Shown here: one piece after another, positions 1 through 8,165 of the stretch | Position numbering within the stretch: the first letter of the stretch is position 1 | Layout: every line of letters starts with the position of its first letter | Notes under the pieces: generated by a model | What the model saw: the letters and a program-made list of their open reading frames with translations, nothing else | The model's database searches: none | What the model was told of the DNA's origin: nothing | Program-made: the position numbers and the translations under genes | Assembly (NCBI RefSeq): GCF_014216315.1 | Contig: NZ_CP045702.1 | Span: 4,154,001 to 4,218,000, forward strand | DNA from: Streptomyces finlayi | GTDB lineage: Bacteria > Actinomycetota > Actinomycetes > Streptomycetales > Streptomycetaceae | DNA length: 64,000 nt | Reading direction: 5' to 3'

Positions 1-227
1 CTCGCGTTCTGACCGAAGGGACAGACGGGTGCGGGCCGATGGGTTGGCAGGCGTGGGCTGAACTCGCCATGGGCGCACCGTACCTGTGGGCTGCTTCGTT
101 CAGTGCCGGCGTGCCGCATGACCTCGTCGCCGCATTCGCCACGTCCCTCAGCTCCAGCACACCGGTACTCCGCCGGGTGCTGCCCGAGAGTACAAAGGAC
201 CGGCTTATGTGCGCTCCGGCGGGCTGA
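1..227 (+). CDS. DUF317 domain protein, C-terminal part (5' end outside window)
   Basis: The frame is open from the window edge (codons begin at position 3) and stops at 227. The visible 74 residues include PYLWAASFSAGVPHDLVAAF, then a PV-R-x(3)-LP segment. That is the usual end of DUF317 proteins, which are found in Streptomyces chromosomes and plasmids and have no established biochemical role. The real start is upstream of the window, so the ATG at 39 is internal. A strong hairpin terminator begins 17 bases after the stop. It may belong to the integrated element or to the host; the window does not decide this. Family assignment is by recognition only. Confidence 0.65.
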   Translation, partial: RVLTEGTDGCGPMGWQAWAELAMGAPYLWAASFSAGVPHDLVAAFATSLSSSTPVLRRVLPESTKDRLMCAPAG

Positions 228-243
228 GGAGCTGACCAAGCAG

Positions 244-280
244 CGAGGCCGGGCCTCCCTTGTCGGGAGGCCCGGCCTCG
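244..280 (+). terminator. Intrinsic terminator after the DUF317 gene
   Basis: A perfect 16-bp stem (244-259 with 265-280) encloses a 5-base loop, TTGTC. There is no long T tract, as is common in Streptomyces. The 157 bases between this hairpin and the next gene (which ends at 438 on the minus strand) show no other feature. Confidence 0.75.
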
Positions 281-437
281 TGCTGTTCTGCTTCGGCGTC
301 ACCTGCGCGCTGTGCCTGGCGACTGCCGGGCTTCGGTCGAATCAGACGTGGGATCTACCGTGAATGATCGGAGGCCGGGGAGTATCCGAAGCCGTCGCTC
401 CCGCCTTTACCCCGCCACCAAGTGACGCGGCTCGGCG

Positions 438-818
438 TCAGAAGGCGTACGGAGCGAAGCGACGGACCGGCTCGGTCACGAGGCCGAGCAGTCGGTCGAG
501 CTCCAGCCGGTCGTCCTCACCCATGAGTTTGACGGCGTTGCCAAGCTTGCTTTCGGTGAGCTGCGACATGAACGGAGCGAGAAAGCGCACCAGTGATTCC
601 GGCGCTTCATCCACCGTCTTTCGGTACTTTCGGTATCGCGCCAGCTGTTGCTGCACCTCTTCAAGGTCGGCGCGAGTGGCCGTGAGGGCAAGGGCTTGTT
701 CTTCCTTGCTGAACGGACGGCCATCGCGGTGAGTCCATGTGTTGGTGTCGGGTCGGTACTTGAAGTCCGAGTCGCAGAGAAGGGCGACGACGGAGGGTTG
801 GACTTCAGTTTTTGGCAT
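438..818 (-). CDS. Small hypothetical protein of the mobile element
   Basis: This gene encodes 126 residues of unknown function, rich in charged residues, with a likely helical middle (EEVQQQLARYRKYRKTVDE). I do not recognise a domain. The start at 818 is chosen because AGGAG lies 7 bases upstream. An ATG at 887 in the same frame would run through the promoter-operator at 871-896 and has no ribosome site. The promoter region is nearly identical to that of the XRE regulator gene at 8789, so the two genes are probably controlled together. It follows the relaxase gene on the same strand but has its own promoter. Confidence 0.6.
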   Translation of the reverse strand: MPKTEVQPSVVALLCDSDFKYRPDTNTWTHRDGRPFSKEEQALALTATRADLEEVQQQLARYRKYRKTVDEAPESLVRFLAPFMSQLTESKLGNAVKLMGEDDRLELDRLLGLVTEPVRRFAPYAF

Positions 819-870
819 GCAAGTGCTCCTCATGGAAACCGGCCGGGGGCGTGCAACAAGGGTCTGGAGA

Positions 871-896
871 ATTGCCGGTTTCCCCAACCGGCGATC
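871..896 (-). promoter_or_regulatory. Promoter-operator of the small hypothetical gene
   Basis: Read on the minus strand this is GATCGCCGGTT, a 4-base spacer (GGGG), then AAACCGGCAAT. The inverted arms GCCGGTT and AACCGGC are 5 bases apart. Just upstream are TATAGC and, further up, CTGACC, which can serve as -10 and -35. Apart from the spacer, the same 26 bases occur at 8744-8769 in front of the XRE regulator. Confidence 0.6.
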
Positions 897-923
897 GTCG
901 GCTATATTCCGCCGCTCGCCCGG

Positions 924-2666
924 TCAGCGGCGGCGGCTGAGGTCGCTCGCCGCTGTGGCCGCCGACGGTGCTGTGAGCGTCGCGGGCGGCGTACGTCGGT
1001 TGTCTCGGGCGGGGGCACCCTGGCGGCTCTCGGGTGCTGCGGGGAGGTGGGCGCTGCGGCGCAGGCGCCAGACGAGGACGTCGCTGATGGACGAGGCGGT
1101 GTCGAGTTCACGCCGTCGCGTGGCGTCGGCGAGCAGAGCTGCCGGGTCATGGCCGGCCTGCTGCGCCTCGGCGAGGGTGGTGGCCAGTGCCGGCCAGCCG
1201 GGCTCCGCCCGTACTTGATCGCTCAGTTCGGGAAGAACACGGTGAAGGAGCTCGACTTGTCGCTGCCGCATGCGCGGACTCAGGCGCTGGCCTCGCTCCC
1301 GGAGGGCGGCCATGGGGTGTTCCGCAGCAGCTTGGTAGGCGGCGCGGAGGTGCTCGGCGGCCTGTTCGGCGGAGGCTGCCTGCTGGCCGTGATGCCTTCT
1401 GGCGTGCCAGTTCGCCGCGGTGACGGCGAGGAAGAAGGCCATGTCGATGAGCATGGCGGTGGCGGCTCCGTCTTCGCCGCGGCCGAGGGCGGGGCCGCTG
1501 TGGACGAGGTCATGGGCGGCCTGTCGCAGGGCACGGTCGTGCCCGCGTACGGCGCGCACATGGGAGCGGCTGGCCCTCTCGAACACGAAGGCTGCCTGCC
1601 GGAGTTCGGCGCGTGTGTGGGCGGCAGAGGTCTTGGAGAGCGCGTCCAGGACCTCCCCTGCTGCGGCGATCTGCGCTGCTGCCGTGCCGTCGTCGCCGTG
1701 ATCGATGATCAGCAGGGCCTGCCAGCTGGCAGCCGCCGCTCGGCGCCGAGCGAACGCGGGATGGGTCACCGGCGGCAGGGCGGGCTGCACCGGCGCGGGC
1801 TCGCCCTCGGAGCCCACCGCCGTGCGCTGGGACCAGCGTTCGCGTAGGCGGGGCAGGGACAGGTCGGGGGAGAGTGTGGAGCCGGCATAGAAGACTGGTT
1901 CGGCGTCCTTGTTGCGGTCGTCAGGAAGCGCGAGCTTGTACCCGAGCAGGTCGCCTGATGGTGCGATCCGCTTGCGGACCAGTAGGCCGTCGGCGGCCAG
2001 GCGGTCGAAGAACTCGTCCGTGGAGGCAGCGCCAGCTGATGCGCCGCGCACAGCCTCGCGCAGCTTCTCCCGCGCCGTGCGCTCCCGCCCTTGACGTTCG
2101 GCCTTGTGGCGTTCGGCGCTGGTGGGGCGTTTGGCTGCGGTGCCGTCGCCGGGGGTGACGCGGTGCAGGTCGTAGTCGGCTTCGATGAGCCGGGCTTCGG
2201 CCTGGGCACGTTGGCCGGAGCGGTGGTGGTCGGGGCGGCGGCCGTCCTCACGTACGAGGGTGGCGATGATGTGGATGTGGTCGTCGGCGTGGCGGACTGC
2301 GGCCCACCGGCACCCGGCGTCGTCTGCGCCGCCGGAGTCGATGCCGGTGGCCGCCACGATGCGGCGGGCGATGTCGCCCCACTCCTCGTCGCTCAGGACG
2401 CGGTCGGTGGCTGCGGCGCGAACGGAGCAGTGCCACACGTGCTGGTCGGGCCGCTGGCCTTCGTCGAGGAGGTGCAGTGGCTGGTCGAGAAGCCGCTGGA
2501 GGTCCTCCTTCGTCGCGGAGGGGTCCCGACCGGGGTCAGGTGCCATCAGGTAGTCGAAGGAGGCGACCAGGTGCGGATCGACGTGCTCGTCGCGGGTGCC
2601 CTTGCCGTAGAGGTAGTTGAGCAGCCCGCGGGTGCTGCTGCCTTGCTTGTGGATACGGGGGATCAA
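924..2666 (-). CDS. Relaxase / mobilization nuclease
   Basis: A relaxase nicks one strand at oriT and pilots it during conjugal transfer. The 580-residue protein has the N-terminal relaxase fold: a Tyr-bearing stretch LLNYLYGKG (about 16-23) and the metal-binding triad HADDHIHI (H126, D128, H130, H132). An Arg/Ala-rich C-terminal half without catalytic motifs follows. The start ATG overlaps the mobC stop by 4 bases, so the two are translationally coupled. Most small Streptomyces elements transfer by an FtsK-like TraB instead, so a relaxase/MobC pair suggests a mobilizable element. No coupling protein or T4SS gene is visible in the window. Confidence 0.88.
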   Translation of the reverse strand: MIPRIHKQGSSTRGLLNYLYGKGTRDEHVDPHLVASFDYLMAPDPGRDPSATKEDLQRLLDQPLHLLDEGQRPDQHVWHCSVRAAATDRVLSDEEWGDIARRIVAATGIDSGGADDAGCRWAAVRHADDHIHIIATLVREDGRRPDHHRSGQRAQAEARLIEADYDLHRVTPGDGTAAKRPTSAERHKAERQGRERTAREKLREAVRGASAGAASTDEFFDRLAADGLLVRKRIAPSGDLLGYKLALPDDRNKDAEPVFYAGSTLSPDLSLPRLRERWSQRTAVGSEGEPAPVQPALPPVTHPAFARRRAAAASWQALLIIDHGDDGTAAAQIAAAGEVLDALSKTSAAHTRAELRQAAFVFERASRSHVRAVRGHDRALRQAAHDLVHSGPALGRGEDGAATAMLIDMAFFLAVTAANWHARRHHGQQAASAEQAAEHLRAAYQAAAEHPMAALRERGQRLSPRMRQRQVELLHRVLPELSDQVRAEPGWPALATTLAEAQQAGHDPAALLADATRRRELDTASSISDVLVWRLRRSAHLPAAPESRQGAPARDNRRTPPATLTAPSAATAASDLSRRR

Positions 2667-3151
2667 GCGGTCTCTTCTTTCTGGCCGTTGTTGATCCGCT
2701 CGACGGCCGCCTTGGTGGCCGTGGCCGCGCGGCGGACGTCGGCGAGGGTTTCTTCGATGTGGGCGACGTCGCCGCCCGAATTGAGGGTCTTGGTCATCTG
2801 GTTGAGGTTGCTGCCGGCCCAGCCGAGTTTTCGGCCCGTGGCAAACAGCTCGGTGAGGATGTCGTGGTCGGCGGCGATGGCTGCGGCGGTGCGGGTCTGG
2901 TCGCGGGCGGCGGCCAGGGCGGAATGGGCGAGGAATCCGGCGATGCTCATGCCGACGGCGTCGGCGCTGGCCTGGATGATGCTGTGTTCGCGTTCGCTGA
3001 GGCGGACGCTCTGGGCGGGGCGCTGCTTCTTGTCACGCGGGCGCGATTTCCCCTTGGGCCGGCGCTTGCGGACGGCAGTACCTGGCTGCGATCCGCCCTC
3101 GGTCGCAGCCCTCCCGACCGGCGCCCCCTGGCGCTGGTCGGACCCCGCCAC
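2663..3151 (-). CDS. MobC-like relaxosome accessory protein
   Basis: MobC proteins bind near oriT and help the relaxase load. The recognisable domain runs from KKQRPAQSVRLSEREHSII through a helical segment to NLNQMTKTLNSGG and ends shortly before the stop, the standard MobC layout. The frame is open up to an ATG at 3400, but residues before about 3160 look non-coding and cover a long hairpin. An in-frame GTG at 3151, about 29 codons before the basic stretch RKRRPKGK, is therefore preferred; the start is uncertain. The stop overlaps the relaxase start (ATGA). Confidence 0.75.
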   Translation of the reverse strand: MAGSDQRQGAPVGRAATEGGSQPGTAVRKRRPKGKSRPRDKKQRPAQSVRLSEREHSIIQASADAVGMSIAGFLAHSALAAARDQTRTAAAIAADHDILTELFATGRKLGWAGSNLNQMTKTLNSGGDVAHIEETLADVRRAATATKAAVERINNGQKEETA

Positions 3152-3167
3152 CCCCGGGGCGGGGCTG

Positions 3168-3204
3168 GGTTCGGACGCTCCCCCTGCGGGGGAGTGTCCG
3201 AACC
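3168..3204. repeat. Long hairpin upstream of mobC
   Basis: Arms 3168-3184 and 3188-3204 pair over 17 positions with one G-T mismatch and a 3-base loop (TGC). It lies between the candidate oriT and the preferred mobC start. It could be a protein-binding hairpin of the relaxosome or an attenuator. Confidence 0.55.
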
Positions 3205-3423
3205 TCCAACTTGCTCCGCTTTGGGTTGGCGTGGTGTGGGTCGCGTTCTGGTGCACGGGGCTGTTGGGGTACGAATCCTGTATGGAGATCAGCTCCTGGT
3301 TGGGGAGGGGCGAGCGCACCGGGCCGACGAACGGGCAGCAGCCCCGCCTCCCGCTGGTTCGAGTGGGAGAGCGCGGGGGAGGGCCGTGCGTACCTGGCAT
3401 AGCGGTGCGAATGAGGCGGGCCC

Positions 3424-3497
3424 GTGGACCAGACGGAGTGGCTGGTCCACAGGCCCCGTGCGGGCGTTCGGGGGCTGACCGGATATCCGGTCAGCCC
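3424..3497. other. Candidate origin of transfer (oriT)
   Basis: The gap between the membrane-protein gene and mobC holds two inverted repeats. One has 8-bp arms GTGGACCA / TGGTCCAC separated by 11 bases (3424-3450). The other is a perfect 26-bp palindrome at 3472-3497 centred on GGATATCC, whose right part overlaps the stop codon of the membrane-protein gene. Inverted repeats just upstream of mobC-relaxase pairs are where MOBP-type oriT sites normally lie. The nick site cannot be named from sequence. Confidence 0.45.
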
Positions 3498-4786
3498 GAC
3501 GGGATGCCGCTCTTGGCGTCCGGCTCTGCGGCTAGAAGGGCCTTGAGTTCGGTGAGCCGGTCTTCGGAGATGGTGAGCTCGGCCGCGCGAATGGCGTTTC
3601 GCAGCACGGCGCGAGTGGCTGTTCCGTGCGTAGCGATGGCCCTGCGGCCGATCGCGAGCAGTTGCTCCATTTCGGCGCCGGGAGGACGTCCGTAGCGTTG
3701 CGCGGCGGGGACGTCGACCTCGGGGGCCGGCTCGGTGGTCTCGCGAGCGGGGGCCGAATCGTGCAGGGGAAGTCGGTTCTGCACGGATCGAGGAGGCAGG
3801 AGCTCGGAGCGCAGGCGGGAGGCGGGGTGTTCCGTGGCCTTCTCGCCCTGCAAGGCGTAGTCGGCACTCGGCTGGCCGCGCCGGAGCGTTGTCGTCTCGC
3901 CGCGATGCGTCGCGCCACCGTCCAGCGTGGAAGCAGTCCAAGGCGATGCGAGTTCGATGGTGGCCAGCGCTGCCGCGTGACGGCGGACGGCGAGCTGCTG
4001 CAGCAGCACTTCGCGTTGATGCTGGTCGATGCCCACCGCGGCTTGGCCGATGGCCTGTGAAAGCCGTCGTGAAGTGCGCCGACCTCGCCAGCCGGCGCGC
4101 TGCTTCTGGGTTCGCTCCGCGAGATGGGAGGCCAGGGCGACGGCCTTGCGGGTGGCCCGGTCGCGGGTGATCTGAGAGGCATCACGATCGCGTGCGGCGA
4201 TGCCGAGGCGGGAGAGAAGGCGCTCGCGTGCTTCGCGCCCGACCCGGGCGAGCACGCTGTGGGAAGCGCCCTCGGGTGTGCGGATGCGCAGTTCGATGCC
4301 CATGGCCTGATGCCAGAGCAGTGCGGCCATGATCGGGCCGACGAAGGCTCGCACTGTGCCGCCGACCACGCCTGACTCTGCGTACGCGGGGATCACCTGT
4401 ACAGCGGTGATCACCCAGGTCAGGGTTCCGGGCAGGCCGGGTGCCTGCTTGGGCCCGTGCAGGTTCTGCCGCGCGAGCAGCGCCGTGGCGAAGAGGGCGA
4501 GTTCGGCCGCGGCGAACATCGCGATGCGCTCGGTGGTACCGCTCATGTCCAGGTAGTCGGCGGCGAACCGCCAGCTGGTGTCAGCACTGTAGGCGGTACA
4601 GCCGACCGCGGCCAGTGCGGCGACCCTGACCGCAGGCGTTCCGGGCTGGTGCTTGCTGCGGTTCCGGGTAGTGCGCCGGCAGATCAGGAAGCCGACCAGC
4701 AGCATCGTGCAAGTGCCCAGGAGGGCGGTAAGCGTGAGAGACGTTGAGGTCCAGTGCCCGAATGCGGGCAGGGCGAGTGGCGTCAT
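3491..4786 (-). CDS. Multi-pass membrane protein of the mobile element (Spd/DUF2637-like)
   Basis: The product has 431 residues. The first 160 or so hold four to five hydrophobic segments, including LTLTALLGTCTMLLVGFLIC and a stretch ending in a WHQAMG motif. A long basic, helical cytoplasmic tail follows, with Arg-rich TRDRATRKAVALASHLAERT. This arrangement resembles the DUF2637 / spread-type membrane proteins encoded next to replication genes on Streptomyces plasmids and integrative elements. The start at 4786 has GGAG about 9 bases upstream; an upstream ATG at 4855 lacks one. It lies between the DnaC-like gene and mobC on the same strand. A role in transfer or spread is inferred from family and position. 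Confidence 0.65.
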   Translation of the reverse strand: MTPLALPAFGHWTSTSLTLTALLGTCTMLLVGFLICRRTTRNRSKHQPGTPAVRVAALAAVGCTAYSADTSWRFAADYLDMSGTTERIAMFAAAELALFATALLARQNLHGPKQAPGLPGTLTWVITAVQVIPAYAESGVVGGTVRAFVGPIMAALLWHQAMGIELRIRTPEGASHSVLARVGREARERLLSRLGIAARDRDASQITRDRATRKAVALASHLAERTQKQRAGWRGRRTSRRLSQAIGQAAVGIDQHQREVLLQQLAVRRHAAALATIELASPWTASTLDGGATHRGETTTLRRGQPSADYALQGEKATEHPASRLRSELLPPRSVQNRLPLHDSAPARETTEPAPEVDVPAAQRYGRPPGAEMEQLLAIGRRAIATHGTATRAVLRNAIRAAELTISEDRLTELKALLAAEPDAKSGIPSG

Positions 4787-4882
4787 ACAGGGGTCTCCAG
4801 AGAGGCCCGCCGCGCCGTTTGGGTAGGCGTGGGCGCGGACGGGCGGCGTGGGCAAGGAGTGAGGGGGGTCGGCGCCGTGCGG

Positions 4883-5581
4883 TCAGGCGCGGGGCCGGCG
4901 TCTGCGGTCTGCGCCGGTGAGGACGACGGTCGTGGTCATCTCGGCGAGACGGGAGGCGACGCGGTCGCCGACGGCGTCGCGCAACGCGGCGGTCGGCAGA
5001 TTGGTCGTGAGGAGCGTGGGGAGTAGATCCGTGTAGCGGCGGTTGATCAGCCGGTACGTGATCTCCTCGGTCCACTCCGATTGCTTGGCCGCGCCGAGGT
5101 CGTCCAGGATCAGCAGCGGGCAGGTGCTGAGAGTGGCGAGGTCTCGCTCGGCGTCGTGGCCGGCGCGTGGGCGCAGGCGGGCGTACAGGTCGGCAGTAGT
5201 GGCGGCTTCCCACCGCAGTCGCACACCGGCGGTCAGCAGCGACCGCACCGCGCCGTACGCCTGGTGCGTCTTGCCGGTGCCGGTGGGGCCGGCGATCAGC
5301 AGGGACGGTCCGAGCGCGATGCCCCGGGTGCCGCTAGGGCCGGGCCGCGCGGCGAGGGCCACTTCGTCAACCCAGGCGGCAACCTGCTCGTGACCGGCGA
5401 GGGCGTCGCGGTAGCGAGGTGGGATGCGTGCCTCGGCCAGTTCCAGTGCGGTCACCCGCTCCGAGGGCGCCTCGGCGGGGGCGGCGGTCGCGTCGATGCC
5501 CCGGTCGGTGAGGATCGTGTCGAGGCGGGCTGCCAGGGAACTGATGCGCTGCGGTTCCCGGCTGGTGGTGGCTGTGGTCAC
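4883..5581 (-). CDS. DnaC-like AAA+ ATPase (helicase loader / replication)
   Basis: The 232-residue protein has Walker A GPTGTGKT (98-105), Walker B LLILDDLG and a sensor-type LLTTNLP. That is the order of DnaC/IstB-like ATPases that load replicative helicase. Its start overlaps the stop of the replication-initiator-like gene by 4 bases, so the pair was built as one translational unit. That upstream gene is now split by IS110, so expression of this gene may depend on transcription from within or across the insertion element. Confidence 0.8.
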   Translation of the reverse strand: MTTATTSREPQRISSLAARLDTILTDRGIDATAAPAEAPSERVTALELAEARIPPRYRDALAGHEQVAAWVDEVALAARPGPSGTRGIALGPSLLIAGPTGTGKTHQAYGAVRSLLTAGVRLRWEAATTADLYARLRPRAGHDAERDLATLSTCPLLILDDLGAAKQSEWTEEITYRLINRRYTDLLPTLLTTNLPTAALRDAVGDRVASRLAEMTTTVVLTGADRRRRPRA

Positions 5582-6015
5582 AGCTGGCCTCCGTAGGCCG
5601 CCTCGACGTCAGCGGATGCCGGGTTGGTCCACGCGCGGTGCGGGGCGGCAGCTGCCTGAGGGGTGTTCATTGCCTCGTTGACCAGGCTCGGCAGCAGGTT
5701 CGCGGACAGGCCCTTGGCCCGCATACGGCTCATCCCGGCGCGGATGTGCTCGGCCGAGATGCCTTCGCCGAGCAGTTTGCCGGTCATCTTGCCGAGGCGG
5801 CCCAGTACGTCGCTGGGCGGGCGGTGTTCGCAGGAGGCGACGTACTCGCCGACCAGGTCCCTGGCCGAGATCGACCCCGAGACGGTCGGTGGTGCGGGAG
5901 CGCTGGCGCTCCCCACCGGAGGTGATGCTAGATCCAGGATCCTAGGTCCTAGATCCGGAACCTGATCCCTCACCGCCATCTCCCGGCGTTGTGGTGAGGG
6001 CTCACTGAAATTGCC
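5578..6015 (-). pseudogene. 3' part of the split replication-initiator-like gene
   Basis: This is the C-terminal 145 codons of the gene whose N-terminal part is at 7684-8163. The frame continues through GNFSEPS and VRDQVPDLGPRIL to a helical domain (about residues 45-110 of the ATG-initiated piece). An ATG at 5979 could start a 133-residue fragment, but GGGAG touches the ATG directly with no spacer, so independent translation is doubtful. The stop overlaps the DnaC-like gene by 4 bases. Joining base 7684 to base 6015 restores one open frame of 305 residues. Confidence 0.75.
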
Positions 6016-6040
6016 CTGACCGGAAAACTCAACGGTCAGG
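6015..6040. repeat. Inverted repeat at the right end of IS110
   Basis: The arms CCTGACCG (6015-6022) and CGGTCAGG (6033-6040) are separated by 10 bases. The left arm contains the CTGACC repeat that also marks the other end of the element at 7684-7689. It could be a recombinase-recognition end or a terminator for the transposase. Confidence 0.55.
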
Positions 6041-6114
6041 TGGGTATGGCGGGGTAGCCCCTCGGCGGTGACGGTCGGGGGGCTGTTTCGGTGCGGTGCG
6101 GGTGGGTTCGTGTG

Positions 6115-7455
6115 TCAGGCGGTTGCCGGGGTGAGGGTGACGTCGTGGCCGAGGGCCTTGAGTTGGCGGACGAGGTCTCGGCTCTTGCGGTTCGGGTCGA
6201 GATTGCGGGTGTGGAAGTCGGCTCCGAGGTCTCGGTAGCGGGCGGTCGGGTCGTTCATGAGGTGCCAGACGGACACCAGGATGGAGCGGGCGACGGCGAC
6301 GAGGGCTTTCATGTGGCCTCGGCGTTTGACGATCCTGCGGTAGCGGGCGCCGAGGAAGGTGTCGGTCCGTGCGGCGGAGATCGCTGCTTCGCCGAGGGCG
6401 CCGCGGAGCCAGGGGTTGCCCTTGCCGGTGGGCCCGGAGGTGTTCTTGCCACCGGACTGGAGGGTGCGCGGGGAGAGTTTCGCCCAGGACACCAGGTGTC
6501 CGGCGGTGGGGAAGACCGACATGTCCGGGCCGATCTCGGCGAGGATGACCTGCGCGGTATGGGGGCCGACGCCGGGGATCTCGTCGAGGCGCTCGGTGTC
6601 GGTGATCGGCATGAGGGTGCCCTGTCCGGGGCCTTCGCCGTCCTCGGCGGTGGACAGCTCGGCCAGGCGCACGGTGATACGGGCGGTGAGCTTGTCGATC
6701 TGCACGGTGAGGTAGTCGACGGTGTCCAGCAGCATCCGGCACATGAACCCGTGATGCTCTTCGAATCGGCCGGTCAGGGCCTCGGCCAGGGTGGCGTGGC
6801 TGGCCTTGATCGTGCCGTGGGCGAGGTCCGCCAACGCCTTCGGACTGCGTTCGCCCGCGATCAGGGCTTCCAGCATCGCGCGTCCGGAGACGCCGAAGAT
6901 GTCGGAGATCACGGTGGACAGCTTGATCTGGGCGTCCTCGAGGAGTTTCTCGGTGCGCTGCTTGTGGCGGGTGCGCTCATGGGTCATGACCGCCCGGGCC
7001 CGGGTCAGGTCGCGCAGTTCACGGACTGGTTTCGGGGGCACGAACGAGGGCCGGAGCATGCCGCGTTCGGTGAGTTTGGCCAGCCAGACCGCGTCCAGGC
7101 GGTCGGTCTTGGGCCGGCCGGGGACGTTCTTGACGTCACGGGCGTTGACCAGCCAGCACTCCAGACCACGCGATTCCAGCAGAAAGAAGTACGGCTTCCA
7201 GTACGTCGAGGTGGCCTCCATCACCACCCGGGTGACGCCCTGGCAGATCAGGTGGTCGGCCAGGTCCAGGATCGCGCCGCTGGTCGCGACGGTGTTGAAG
7301 ACCCGCTGCACGCGCTTGCCGGGCTTGTCCTCGTGCGGCATCCGCACACACACCATGCCCGACGCCTTGGCGATATCGATCGCCGCGACACGGGCCACGA
7401 GCTCCTCGGCCTGCTCGATCTCCTCCATGCCACCACTGTCGTCGGTGTCCCTCAT
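6115..7455 (-). CDS. IS110-family transposase (DEDD/serine recombinase)
   Basis: The 446-residue protein has the N-terminal RuvC-like DEDD domain: AAIDIAKASG, VVMEATSTYW and KTDRLDAVWLAKL. The C-terminal Tnp_IS110 domain follows: IPGVGPHTAQVIL, LVSWAKLSP with the catalytic serine region, and GGKNTSGPTGKGNPWLR. Length is typical and the frame is intact, so the enzyme looks functional. The start at 7455 has GGGAG 7 bases upstream; a longer frame to 7500 has no ribosome site. Upstream lie about 228 bases of element DNA without a gene, where this family encodes its guide RNA. Confidence 0.92.
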   Translation of the reverse strand: MRDTDDSGGMEEIEQAEELVARVAAIDIAKASGMVCVRMPHEDKPGKRVQRVFNTVATSGAILDLADHLICQGVTRVVMEATSTYWKPYFFLLESRGLECWLVNARDVKNVPGRPKTDRLDAVWLAKLTERGMLRPSFVPPKPVRELRDLTRARAVMTHERTRHKQRTEKLLEDAQIKLSTVISDIFGVSGRAMLEALIAGERSPKALADLAHGTIKASHATLAEALTGRFEEHHGFMCRMLLDTVDYLTVQIDKLTARITVRLAELSTAEDGEGPGQGTLMPITDTERLDEIPGVGPHTAQVILAEIGPDMSVFPTAGHLVSWAKLSPRTLQSGGKNTSGPTGKGNPWLRGALGEAAISAARTDTFLGARYRRIVKRRGHMKALVAVARSILVSVWHLMNDPTARYRDLGADFHTRNLDPNRKSRDLVRQLKALGHDVTLTPATA

Positions 7456-7683
7456 GCGCCACTCCCAAGCCTTGATCCGTACGGGATGACGCCTGCCCAA
7501 GGGGCCGCGGGGGGAGCGAGAATCTGACCGGCGTGCTCGATGGCAACAGTGCGTGGCCCCTCTGCGGCCCCGGCACCAGACTGACCTACGGGCTCAACGT
7601 CCCAACGAGCTACCGGCATCGGCGGGCAGGCGCCGCAGCCATGTTTTCACGCCAGCAAGGCGCACCCGAAGGGAACAGAGAGA
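7456..7683 (-). ncRNA. Candidate IS110 bridge-RNA region (left-end noncoding segment)
   Basis: Members of the IS110 group are known to express a bridge RNA from the noncoding left end upstream of the recombinase. Here that segment is 228 bases. It contains AGGTCAGTCT (minus strand, 7587-7578), an exact copy of the element/target junction at 7690-7681 (AGGTCAG from the host side, TCT from the element side). A guide loop matching its target or donor would look like this. The RNA ends and fold are not determined. Confidence 0.4.
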
Positions 7684-8163
7684 CTGACCTGCAACTTCCC
7701 GGTTCACGGACGGCTCGCTACATTCACCGGACCCCTCAGGTGCTCCACGGTGAGGGCTCGCGGCATGTTCACGGAGGACACCGTGAACAGGTGTGGCCGA
7801 CTCGGTAGACCGGCTTCCCTGATGACGCGGGCAGGACGGGCAGCGACTGCCGCTCGGCCGGTTGATCTTCTGGTGGCGGGCCCAGGTGACGATGTGCAGG
7901 TAGCGCTTGCCGTCGTCACCCTCGTACCGGCAGACCAGACCGGCGCCGTCGAGCTGTGTGAGGTCGTCCTCGACCTCCAGGGGGCCGTGTTCGGGGCGGA
8001 GGGACCACAGGGCGCCGGCGATGACAGCGGCCTGGTCGCGGAAGCGGCCGTGGTCGTCTGCCTGGGTGAGGAGGCCGAAGAAGGTCCGCTCGGCGTGGAC
8101 GCTCACCGCGGCGAGCGACTCGGAGATGAAGGCTTCCGGCTTGATCGTGCGTATCCGCGCCAT
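7594..8163 (-). pseudogene. 5' part of the split replication-initiator-like gene
   Basis: The N-terminus MARIRTIKPEAFISESLAAV, then LTQADDHGRFRD and LHIVTWARHQKINRPS, is typical of phage- and plasmid-type replication/primosome proteins that precede a DnaC-like ATPase. Codons up to 7684 belong to the host gene. From 7683 to the stop at 7594 the reading frame runs into IS110 DNA and encodes an unrelated tail. The product as it stands would lack the C-terminal domain. The start at 8163 lies 2 bases after a possible 28-codon leader gene. Confidence 0.75.
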
Positions 8164-8165
8164 AC

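Larger units (their letters stand above)
6016..7683 (-). mobile_element. IS110-family insertion sequence inside the replication gene
   Basis: The boundaries come from the 6-bp direct repeat CTGACC at 6016-6021 and 7684-7689, which brackets the transposase gene. The element is 1668 bp, a multiple of three. The host frame is in register on both sides (GGT CAG codons at 7689-7684 and 6021-6016), so precise removal rebuilds the interrupted gene. IS110-family elements lack classical terminal inverted repeats and move through a circular intermediate, which fits. The exact exchange point within the 6-bp repeat cannot be fixed. Confidence 0.8.

Noticed and set aside
7704..7919. Alternative minus-strand frame (SVNMPRALTVEHLRG) in the 5' part of the replication gene
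   Set aside because: It suggested a frameshift, but the frame from 8163 reads consistently through the same DNA and joins the 3' part in phase.
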